Shown piece after piece: positions 21,591 to 31,003 of a DNA stretch of 60,000 nt (its first letter is position 1; the number at the start of each line of letters is the position of its first letter). The DNA is from Strigamia acuminata (Eukaryota; Arthropoda; Chilopoda; Geophilomorpha; Linotaeniidae): the NCBI GenBank assembly GCA_949358305.1, contig OX442315.1:13854427-13914426 (forward strand). Reading direction: 5' to 3'. The translations under genes and the position numbers were made by a program. A model generated the notes under the pieces. It made no database searches. It was not told the DNA's origin and saw only the letters and a program-made list of their open reading frames with translations.

Positions 21591-23445
21591 GCGAATTGAA
21601 ATTGAACGCGCCTAGTGTGTATTTAAAGTGCTTGTGAGTCTCGAGCGAACGATTTGGTTTGTTTAATTCAAAGTGATCTTTATTTGTAACTCTAACTGGA
21701 CGGAATTTTGTTGAAATTTAGCAAATTCCGATGAGATTTTGCAATTTTTTTGTAAATTTTGGTGATTTCCGATGAACTTAACAGATTTTCGATGAAATTT
21801 CGTGATTTTTTCAAAGATTAAACATTTTCATCATGTTTTTAAGAAAAGAACAAATAAACAAATCAATCAATCAATCAATATCAAAATAATTCCGCTAATT
21901 CTTGTAACCAATCATTTCATTTTATTCTATCTAACAACATTGATAAAATTAACGCCATATTGGAAGAGTTATTCTGATTTTGATCAATTGATTGATTGTG
22001 TTGTTATTAGGAGGGAAAAATAAGGCACGAGTAGCTGCATTCAAAAATTAAAATATTTTGTGGTTTACTTCAATTAAAAAAAAAGTGACATCATCTCCAG
22101 TCCTATTTATTAAATTAAACTATATTAATAATTTATTCAAAACTGTAAGTATATATTTATTATAATTATTTAAAAAAATCAAAATTTAAACTTAAAATAC
22201 ACTTAAACTAAAATTGTATTTTTAGTTTTGAATGCAGCTACTGAATCTCATGTGCAGTGTGTTTTTATTTATATCACTTTTTACTACAAAGGGGTGGCCA
22301 ACAACGGCTTGGGGCAATTTCCACATGTCCACTAACGAGGTCACAGAAGCAAGGTTTGATTTAGCAACAAAAATTATATTTTAACTGATTGTTGATTTGT
22401 TTATTCATTTTTGTTGTTTTTTTCTTATTAATATTCCGAAAACATTTAACACTTCCAAGAAACAATTAAAACATTAATTATTCTTTTTTTTGAAAACTTA
22501 TATTTTAAACTCTAAAAATATATCTTTTTGTTTCATTTCTTCTGGTAGAAATTACTGGTGCTATCTAATGTGTCCCTTCCGTGGTTTTGTGATGTGTTAT
22601 ATGCATTTGTTGAAGAGTCAAAAGATGGCAGCCATTGAGTTGGTGAGGAACAACTAAGAACAACTAGAGTCTTTTATTACTCTCTTAAAACAAGGAGGGT
22701 CAAGTCACCCAGAGGGGGGTGACTACTTCATACACAGATGTGGAGGAATAAAAATGAGCGGAACACTCCACTATCCTCTTGGTTATCCCTCCCCACCCCA
22801 ACCTAGGGTCAATTTTGACCTCCAAAAGTAGTATATATCTTACTAATAACAAATTATGTTGAGGATGGTTGAAATGAAAGGTCAGTCATATTAGGCTAAC
22901 AACTAACAAGTGAGCTTTATTCGGGGTCAAGCTACAAGGTGGCGCTGGGGGACAGCGCCTAAGGCAAAGATAACGTCACTACACAAAACATGCAGTGAAG
23001 TCCGAACACAGCAAAAAGTGTTTTTATTTTTTTTTCTCAAAAACTATTGGAATTTTTATTCTGAAATTTCATGTATTTTCATTTAACATCATAACAAACA
23101 ATAAAAAAATTAATAGATTTAAAAATCGCAATAATGGAAGCAGAAATGCAAACCAAAAAATGCTCTTTTCTATCTCGAAATGAGATTTGTAAATTTTTAA
23201 ACCAGTTTTCAAAAAAAAGAATAATTAATGTTTTAATTGTTTCTTGGAAGTGTTAAATGTTTTCGTAATATTAATAAGAAAAAAACAACAAAAATGAATA
23301 AACAAATCAACAATCAGTTAAAATATAATTTTTGTTGCTAAATCAAACCTTGCTTCTGTGACCTCGTTAGTGGACATGTGGAAAATGCCCCAAGCCGTTG
23401 TTGGCCACCCCTTTGTAGTAAAAAGTGATATAAATAAAAACACAC

Positions 23446-23673
23446 TGTGGAGTGTTTTACACTCCATCTTAATTCTTGGTTATTTTGTGACGCACGTCAT
23501 GCACGTCGCGTTCTCGTGACATTACGAGATCGCGTACAGCGCCACCTGTACTTTCATGCAAATAAAGTCATTCATTCAAATATTCATACAACAACTGCCT
23601 CGTGTCTGACTCCAATCCAATTCCATCCAACAATGTCCAGTTCCATCCGAAACCATCCAAGCACAGAACACAC
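23446..23673. mobile_element. Solo-LTR-like insertion in the right foldback arm
   Basis: A 228-bp segment absent from the left arm. It starts TGTGGAGTGTTT and ends near GAACACA, has AATAAA inside, and is flanked by cacac on both sides. This looks like a solo LTR inserted after the arms formed. Alternative: a deletion from the left arm, though the flanking duplication argues against this. Confidence 0.55.
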
Positions 23674-24779
23674 CACACTGCACATGTGATTCAGTAGCTG
23701 CATTCAAAACTAAAAATACAATTTTAGTTTAAGTGTATTTTAAGTTTAAATTTTGATTTTTTTAAATAATTATAATAAATATATACTTACAGTTATGAAT
23801 AAATTATTAATATAGTTTAATTTAATAAATAGGACTGGAGATGATGTCACTTTTTTTTAATTGAAGTAAACCACAAAATATTTTAATTTTTGAATGCAGC
23901 TACTCGTGCTTTATTTTTCCCTCCTAATAACAACACAATCAATCAATTGATCAAAATCAGAATAACTCTTCCAATATGGCGTTAATTTTATCAATGTTGT
24001 TAGATAGAATAAAATGAAATGATTGGTTACAAGAATTAGCAGAATTATTTTGATATTGATTGATTGATTGATTTGTTTATTTGTTCTTTTCTTAAAAACA
24101 TGATGAAAACGTTTAATCTTTGAAAAAATCACGAAATTTTATTGAAAATCGGTAAAGTTCATCGGAAATCACCAAAATTTTCAAAAATTGCAAAATCTCA
24201 TCGGAATTTGCTAAATTTCAACGAAATTCCGTCCAAAACTTTTCTCAATAACTTCAATATTTGTGGTCCTGTTTTAACTATAAAAACATCATGTGTATAT
24301 TAACCAATCGATTTCACCTGAGTTTATACACAATTTGACATAGAAATGAACCAAATACACTTGAAATTGGTCATTTTCATCCAATGAACCCACCTATTTT
24401 AGTGATGCTTCACCTTGCAAGTTCACAAACATTTAAAACACTTAAAAAACAGCATTCTTTAAATAGTTTTCGATGAAATTTAGTGATTTTTGAATGAATT
24501 TGTATAAAAATTCGCTTTTTCCGAATAGTTTTCGATGAAAATCACGAAATTTTATCGAAAATCGGTAAAGTTCATCGGAAATCACCAAAATTTACAAAAA
24601 AATTGCAAAATCTCATCGGAATTTGCTAAATTTCAACGAAATTTCGTCCAGTTAGAGTTACAAATAAAGGTCACTTTGAATTAAACAAACCAAATCGTTC
24701 GCTCGAGACTCACAAGCACTTTAAATACACACTAGGCGCGTTCAATTTCAATTCGCCGTTGGAAACGCAAAACCCTTTC

Positions 24780-25290
24780 CAATGGCAAATTTCAACCAAC
24801 ACATATTCGTCATTGGAAACGTTTTTGCGTTTCCAAAGGCGAATTTCAACCTACACGTATTCGCCATTGGAAACGTTTTTGCGTTTCCAACGGCGAATTT
24901 CAATCTACACGTATTCGCCATTGGAAACGTTTTTGCGTTTCCAACGGCGAATTTCAACCTACACGTATTCGCCATTGGAAACGTTTTTGCGTTTCCAACG
25001 GCGAATTTCAACCTACACGTATTCGCCATTGGAAACGTTTTTGCGTTTCCAACGGCGAATTTCAACCTACACGTATTCGCCATTGGAAACGTTTTTGCGT
25101 TTCCAACGGCGAATTTCAACCTACACGTATTCGCCATTGGAAACGTTTTTGCGTTTCCAACGGCAAATTTCAACCTACACGTATTCACCATTAGACACGT
25201 TTTTGCGTTTCCAATGGAGAAATTCAACACGCACATATTCGCCATTGGAAACGTTTCTGCGTTTCCAATGGCGAATCGGTTACCAATTCG
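24780..25290. repeat. 54-bp tandem repeats, right arm of the foldback element
   Basis: About eight to nine units, inverted relative to the left arm, so copy number differs between arms. Open frames here on both strands are repeat translations. Confidence 0.9.
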
Positions 25291-25437
25291 CCATTAGAAA
25301 GGTCCAAAAGCAGTCCCAATGGCAAATTGGGAGAAATTTGCCATTGGGACTGCTTTGGACAGAATAAAGTCAAAATTCGCCTTTCGTCCGAATGGCCAGA
25401 TTCGCCCTTGGACGATTCGCCGTTGGAACGGCACCCC

Positions 25438-25557
25438 AAGGATGACTATCGACACGGTTATTTTGTGAAATCTTTAGAAACTTTGAAAACTGTAGCCTAT
25501 TATGCTGTAGAATTGAAAGACGATTTTGTTCATCAGTTTGATGTGTGCAGAGTTTGA
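25438..25557 (+). pseudogene. Detached 3' end of the BTB gene
   Basis: Forty codons including the duplicated AAGGATGA site, reading KDDYRHGYFVKSLETLK and ending DVCRV before TGA at 25555-25557. They continue the BTB reading frame broken at 21032. AATAAA follows near 25602, so the original 3' UTR is here too. Confidence 0.85.
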
Positions 25558-25942
25558 AATTTGAATTGTATTAAAATTTACAGTACATTGATAACTTAAA
25601 TTAATAAACTTTTTTACTTCCTGAATTTACAATTCAAACATTTTAATTCTTATTAATAGGAAGTCACTGAATAAATTACACCTTCACAGATATCACAGAT
25701 ACATTTGCAAAAATTAAACACACAATAAGAAAACTTAACCTAAAGTAAAATCATCAAAATCACATTTTGATCTTCACTTCCACCAGAAGAAAAAAATCGT
25801 ATCGTCGATTAAATCTTGGACTAATAGTGATATTTCGGGAGCAAATTTGTAGTAATGTTGTGGCACCAAACTTCCAAAAAAAATTTAATTCAGAAGGCAC
25901 AATAATAAGTTTAAATTAAAATAAAATGAAAAATCAACGTGT
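25558..25942. other. 3' flank of the BTB gene
   Basis: Poly(A) signal AATAAA near 25602, then AT-rich sequence to the tRNA-Leu. Nothing else seen. Confidence 0.4.
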
Positions 25943-26027
25943 TGTCAGAAGTGGGATTTGAACCCACGCCCAGAAATACTGGACTGCGACCTTAACGCAG
26001 CGCCTTAGACCGCTCGGCCATCCTGAC
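25943..26027 (-). tRNA. tRNA-Leu (AAG)
   Basis: Acceptor GTCAGGA pairs with TTCTGAC; A box TGGCCGAGCGG; anticodon loop TTAAGGT between CTGCG and CGCAG; type II variable arm; T loop TTCAAAT. Confidence 0.97.
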
Positions 26028-26228
26028 ACATTGTTATCATAACCACAATTTTTTTTCTTGATGGTACCTGAATGATAGTTGGTTAGAGTGCAGTCCACAC
26101 AAATATTATCTTACAACAAAATTGCAATTTTTAATTGAAAAATGGAAGAAAAAAAATCCTTTTTGCAGAAATTTAATGTAGTAAAAAATAAAATACATTA
26201 AAAAAAACCACACGCCAAAAATAACACT

Positions 26229-26301
26229 CGCCCGAACAGGGACTCGAACCCTGGACCCTTAGGTTAAAAGCCTAATGCTCTACCGACTGAGCTATCCGGG
26301 C
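26229..26301 (-). tRNA. tRNA-Lys (TTT)
   Basis: GCCCGGA/TTCGGGC acceptor; TAGCTCAGTCGGTAGAGC D arm; anticodon loop CTTTTAA; T arm CAGGGTTCGAGTCCCTG. Confidence 0.97.
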
Positions 26302-26565
26302 CTGACAACAACTGCAGAAATTCCATTAAAATTTTTTTTTAGAGATAAACCCAATTGAATAAGAAAAATAGAAAAAATTATCCTTCATTATTTATCTACC
26401 TTGCCCAGAAGAAATAAATACTTCTGCCTTGACCAGTTGACCTACATACCAGTAAGCGAGACAGGAAAATCATTCTTCCCTACAGAATTCACATCCATCA
26501 CAAGTTATATTCATCGGAGCTCATTTTGCCATTAGAATTCAAGAGAAAAGTACAACAACATCAAA

Positions 26566-27415
26566 ATGGAAGCTGGAAACATCAATTTCAAAAACAAATG
26601 CGTGTTGGTAACCGGTTCAAACTCTGGTATGGGAGCAGAAATGTCCATTGCGTTTGCTCGACTCGGCGCCAAGGTTGTGATCCAGGGAAGGAACGAGGCG
26701 GCCATTGAGGAAGTTGCTAACAAATGCCAGGCTGCTTCTCCCGACAAATTCCCACCGCTTAAAGTTAAGGCCGATGTCTCGAAAGACGAAGACTGCAAAC
26801 GACTTATTGATGCTGTCATCGAGGCTTATGGTCAATTGGATGTTCTGGTCAACAATGCGGGGGTTATGCACATCAGTCCAATCGAAGATCCCGAATTAAT
26901 GACAAAATTCGACGATCAGATGCGCACTAATGTGAGAGCGCCGCTTTTACTTTCGTCCTTGTGCGAGCCTCATTTGGCTAAAACCAAGGGAAATATCGTC
27001 AACATTTCGTCCGGAATTGGCATGAGAGCGGTAAGGAGTTTGGTCGAATGTATTTTTGAATAATTCTTATTTTTATTTGTGTTTTTGTTAGTTTCCAAAG
27101 GCAGTCGGTTACAGTACGTCAAAATGCGCCATTATGATGATTACTGAGTGTCTGGCGTTGGAGTTGGGGAAAAAACAGATCCGAGTGAATACTATTAATC
27201 CTGGCTACGTGGAGAATCCGTCGTGGCATCAAAGAGCTGGTTATGGAGATGCTCATGGTCCGGTATTGAAGCAGGCAAATCCTATGAAGAAAAATGCTGA
27301 GATTGTGGATGTTGTCAATGCCGTTCTGTTCGTTGCTTCCGATGCTGCCACACATATTAATGGTGTCGCTCTTCCGGTTGATGGAGGAATGACTAAAACC
27401 ATTAAAGGCACTTGA
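26566..27415 (+). CDS. Short-chain dehydrogenase/reductase (classical SDR)
   Basis: NAD(P)(H)-dependent oxidoreductase of the classical SDR family, 262 aa, two exons (26566-27030, 27092-27415) joined in phase 0. Rossmann glycine motif TGSNSGMG at about residue 16; NNAG motif followed by VMHISPIED; catalytic Ser in NISSGIG; catalytic YSTSK; INPGYVENP after the active site; C-terminal DGGMTKTIKGT. Length is typical. No signal peptide or membrane segment, so cytosolic is likely. The substrate cannot be inferred; the closest types are FabG/glucose dehydrogenase-like SDRs of invertebrates. AATAAA near 27590. It sits between tRNA-Lys and tRNA-Pro with no functional link. Confidence 0.95.
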
Positions 27416-27728
27416 AGATGTCATGGACGGTTTATTATTCAAGTTTCTCGAGTTTAATTTTTAATTCTTCGGGTTATTTTTCATGATTTCACTTTAGAAA
27501 TTAGAAATTCATTGTAATTATGCGTAAAATTTGATTTTAAAATATTAATATTAAATTAATATTAAATTAGCATTTGGTTGATTACTGTATAATAAATAGT
27601 TTCTATTTGCTCATCGGTAGTTATGTGCATTGGGGTAAAAGAGGTTCAAATGTTAGTCCAAACACGTTGTCAATATTTTTTTTTTTTTTTTAATTACAAA
27701 AGTAAATTTTAATGTAAAAAAAATAATC

Positions 27729-27800
27729 GGGCCCGTCCGGGATTTGAACCCGGGACCTCTCGCACCCAAAGCGAGAATCATACCCCTAGACCAACGGGCC
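27729..27800 (-). tRNA. tRNA-Pro (TGG)
   Basis: 72 nt; acceptor GGCCCGT/ACGGGCC; anticodon loop TTTGGGT between CTCGC and GCGAG; T arm CCGGGTTCAAATCCCGG. Confidence 0.97.
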
Positions 27801-27934
27801 AACGATGAAACTAAGCTCATCAATTTTGAATTAAAAAATATAAATTATGAGTTAAGAAAAAATATTTTATTTTTTCAACTGTCATTCTATTAAATCTTCA
27901 TTCATACAATCTTGAAACGAATTTGTAAACTCCA

Positions 27935-28235
27935 CAGTTTGCTCTCGGTATCTTGATACTAAATCCGTACTGCGCATCCCATTCTGCGCAAACGATTTTC
28001 GAATTCCAGTTGTTATTTAGCAGTATTAAGCCTAATGTAAGGCCTACTAATGCTAAAATAAAGTAAATAAACAACAATAAAGCAATTACTAAAGATAATT
28101 TACAGCGTAGTACCAAAATATTTGAATTAATTTACCTTATTCTTAGCATTATTCGGCTTAATATTAGGCTTAATACTGCTAAATAACAACTGGAATTAGA
28201 AAATTGTCTGCGCAGAATGGGATGCGCAGTACCAA
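27935..28235. mobile_element. Hairpin MITE-like repeat
   Basis: Two inverted arms share AATACTGCTAAATAACAACT and CTGCGCAGAATGGGATG(C)GCAGTA. A single arm also occurs at 12905-13015. No coding capacity. Confidence 0.65.
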
Positions 28236-28255
28236 TTAAAACTAAAAATAAAAGA

Positions 28256-28327
28256 TAGTCTCACCCAGATTTGAACTGGGATTGCTGGATTCAGAGTCCA
28301 GAGTGCTAACCATTACACCATGAGACT
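28256..28327 (-). tRNA. tRNA-Gln (CTG)
   Basis: 72 nt; acceptor AGTCTCA/TGAGACT; D arm TGGTGTAATGGTTAGCA; anticodon loop CTCTGAA; T arm CCCAGTTCAAATCTGGG. Confidence 0.96.
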
Positions 28328-28495
28328 CACGTAACATTGATATCATCCTTTTCTTCCAACTTTTTGATCAATAAACAATCCACAACTTAGTTTCTACGTT
28401 TTATTGACAAGAAATGACTCGACAAATTCACTACAGTGCAAAATCTATTTCATGAACTTCGTTTTACATTTACTAATCAACACTGAAATAAAGTT

Positions 28496-28876
28496 TCAGA
28501 GGCAGACACAGTTGTTATCTGCATCACAATGACCGAAGAATCCGCCAGTTGTAATACAATAGATGGTACAACCAAGAGCTTGTCCAGTTTCGCAAGGTTT
28601 CTTGTTGGCATCTGCGTTTTCGTAGTAACTACCGGCGCATTTGCACTTGTTTTCTTCGTTACAGGTGCCGTACATTTCGCCTTGCATCAGACAGTGGATT
28701 TGACAAGAAAATAAACTTCCCACTTCGCATGGATCTCTCTTATCTGCCAGTACTGAAATATATACATCAGAAAAGGTGATTAACGTTAAAAATTTAGAAA
28801 TAAATTGTGCAATTGCAATTAATTTACCTCCTAGAACGAAACAAAGGCTGAGAATGAGGGCGAGTTGAGTCTTCAT
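28496..28876 (-). CDS. Secreted protein with two tandem six-cysteine CS-alpha-beta-like domains
   Basis: Exons 28876-28828 (signal peptide MKTQLALILSLCFVLG) and 28752-28496, phase 1, 101 aa. The mature chain has two copies of C-x8-C-x3-C-x9-C-x5-C-x-C joined by a linker of about 15 residues (AGSYYENADANKKP). The spacing CxxxC...CxC is that of the CS-alpha-beta fold (defensins and related secreted peptides). TATAAAA lies about 63 bp upstream of the ATG. Function is not shown; antimicrobial or other secreted roles are possible. Both domains keep all six cysteines. It differs from the single-domain relatives at 29.7, 50.7 and 53.1 kb. Confidence 0.8.
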   Translation of the reverse strand: MKTQLALILSLCFVLGGKLIAIAQFISKFLTLITFSDVYISVLADKRDPCEVGSLFSCQIHCLMQGEMYGTCNEENKCKCAGSYYENADANKKPCETGQALGCTIYCITTGGFFGHCDADNNCVCL

Positions 28877-28938
28877 CGTACACTGAAATGTCGAAACCTT
28901 CAAAATGGTCTGATAGTATTTCTTCAGTGGAGGTTGAT

Positions 28939-28945
28939 TTTATAG
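28939..28945 (-). promoter_or_regulatory. TATA box of the two-domain cysteine-rich peptide gene
   Basis: TATAAAA on the minus strand, 63 bp upstream of the ATG at 28876. Confidence 0.5.
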
Positions 28946-29172
28946 CAAAAGCTTTTCTTTGTACAGGTGTTTGATTTCTCGAAGAAAACACACAGCTTTG
29001 CTCTTTTCTTATCAACAGATGGTTTTTATTTTTTTGGTAATGGATTGGGAAAGTTCTTGGAAGAAGATAAAAAGTGTCAAATTGTGGCCGTACTGATATT
29101 TATCAATTAATTTATTAATCATTTGAGTAATAGTTTTAAAAAAAATCAATTTATAGTTTAGTTGAATACATC

Positions 29173-29244
29173 GGCCCGTTGGTCTAGGGGTATGATTTTC
29201 GCTTAGGGTGCGAGAGGTCCCGGGTTCAAATCCCGGACGGGCCC
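29173..29244 (+). tRNA. tRNA-Pro (AGG)
   Basis: 72 nt, identical to the Pro-TGG genes except TTCGC/TTAGGGT in the anticodon arm, with a T-G pair at the top of the anticodon stem. Flanks match those of the minus-strand copy at 51481-51552. Confidence 0.95.
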
Positions 29245-29627
29245 GAAGAATTTTTTTAAATTAAAATTATTAAATATTTAGCAACAGAACAAATTCAGAT
29301 GTAGAAATAATTGTCAATTTTTTTTTTAGTATATTTTTATTCAGTTTTATGAAATTTTACACAAAGGTGAGAAAATAGGCGCATCAAGACATCTGTGCAC
29401 AGATGACCTACCGGTAGTTTGATGAACCAGCAAAAAGAAAAGGACATCGTGAAGTAACAAGCGGGATATTGATTACATAACTGTTTGAATATTTATTTGA
29501 AATTTGGCAATTTTAGAGTTATAATTATGATAAAAATAAAATTAATTAGTTGTGGGGTCACCAATTCATACATTTACAACAAGTTATCATAATTATTATT
29601 ACGATTTCTTTACAAATCAAGCAAATA

Positions 29628-29895
29628 TTAATAATAACTCTCATTGCACTCGCAAGTCCAAGTCAATCTGTTGCATGTTCCCATGTTCGGACAATCTACC
29701 ATACAGTTGTTCCAGAAATCGCCACACGCGATTTTACCAGTTCTGAATCCTCGAAATGGATTTGCTTAAATAAAATAAATATTTTCTTAAACGTATTATT
29801 ACATCTTAAGTAATTTTTTTTTACATACCTATGACTCTACCTTCAACCAGAGCCAAAGCAGACATAATCACCAAAGTAAAAACAACAAACTTCAT
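29628..29895 (-). CDS. Secreted six-cysteine peptide (CS-alpha-beta-like), paralogue A
   Basis: Exons 29895-29829 (signal peptide MKFVVFTLVIMSALALVEG) and 29749-29628, phase 1, 62 aa. Mature core ACGDFWNNCMVDCPNMGTC followed by TWTCEC; pattern C-x5-C-x3-C-x5-C-x5-C-x-C. Very close in sequence and exon layout to the gene at 50573-50846 (also a 67-nt first exon). The acceptor could also lie 7 nt further in (29742), but only 29749 keeps frame. Neighbour of a tRNA-Pro, as in the duplicate. Role unknown; secreted and probably defensive. Confidence 0.75.
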
Positions 29896-29944
29896 TACGT
29901 CTGAGAATAAACTGTAATTAACTTCTAATTTTATATTCATTATC

Positions 29945-31003
29945 TGAAAAAAATACGGAGTAGAATCTTCAGACAGCTGTCATTAAAGATTAGAATTCAC
30001 TTACCCAAATTCGCTACGCAGCAACCGAGAAGCAGAAATTGTTTATATGACACTGTATTCGTATTCGACGACACACCTGATTTCACCGGTATTCATATTT
30101 GTTTACGTTTCTTATTACTGGAATTGTTATTTAATCCTTTCCTGTTATTTTCCTCCTTTTATTGACCAAATTTGAATTCCAAAAAACGAATATTTATATG
30201 CCAAAGACATAAAAAAAACGTATTTTTTACGTGAAAAAACCTATTTTTACGTGAAAAAACCTATTTTTACGTGAAAAAAAACGTATTTTTACGTGAAAAA
30301 AAACGTATTTTTACGTGAAAAAACCTATTTTTACGTAAAAAAAAACGTATTTTTACGTGAAAAAACGTATTTTAGAAATCTTACCTAAATTCACTGCTCA
30401 GAAAACAACAGACAGAAATTGTTTTATTCTAATTTAATAAAATTTGTGCCATAATCCATATCAGACATTTTTTTACGAAAAACTTTGAATTCATCATTAT
30501 TCATATTTACTTCCTTTTCTTATTATTTAAATTGTTATTTACTCTTTTTCTGTCGCTTTTTTATTTCTTTCTTTATTTCACCAAATTAAACAACAAAAAA
30601 CATACTGCCTGCGGAAAAAGCCAAGCTAACAAGTAAGACATATTGCATCGTTACGTCTTTGGATGTAATACTGTGGCTGAATTAGCGTATGGTAATCACT
30701 TATCTAACTGATATAACAAATATTAATGTGTTTCTTGCGATCTGATGGAACTGGATAGTAAATGATGAAGATCGGGAAGGAAGCATGCGTTATTAGCTTG
30801 TTTGCATACGTGCGTTTATTCTCCTTTACACACAGGTGGCACTGCGTGAGAACAGCATCACAAATTAACATATGGTACATAAATTTGTATGGAGTACGAA
30901 CACTCCAATAGACCTTGCATTTAATTTGCACATGTGAGAAACAGTAATTTGTTTCAAAAGCATCTATAAAGACAAATTTTCTTTACTGCTGCGCGCAAAC
31001 ATT
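29945..31003. other. Intergenic with a small minisatellite
   Basis: Apart from the tandem tract at 30203-30375, AT-rich sequence with no gene I can support. Confidence 0.4.
30203..30375. repeat. TTTTTACGTGAAAAAA minisatellite
   Basis: Seven to eight copies of a unit of about 19-22 bp, AACGTATTTTTACGTGAAAA and variants. Confidence 0.85.

Larger units (their letters stand above)
21033..25437. mobile_element. Foldback element inserted in the BTB gene
   Basis: A 4.4-kb near-palindrome. Arms of about 1.4-2.1 kb (21033 to about 22500, and about 23205 to 25437) are inverted copies around a spacer of about 700 bp with no transposase ORF. The outer part of each arm is a 54-bp tandem repeat. The terminal octamer AAGGATGA is duplicated on both sides (21025-21032 and 25438-25445), with a ninth base differing (G or C). 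Termini GGGTACCCGTTCC and, inverted, GGGGTGCCGTTCC are similar. Architecture matches Foldback/FB-type transposons with long repetitive TIRs. The superfamily is unclear from 8-bp duplication alone. Confidence 0.85.

Noticed and set aside
21090-21600. Regular 54-bp repeats resembling a CRISPR array
   Set aside because: No unique spacers, units are head-to-tail and internally palindromic, and the locus is a eukaryotic foldback element.
24748-25367. Long ORFs of 165-202 codons on both strands
   Set aside because: Translations of the 54-bp transposon repeat, open because the period is a multiple of three.
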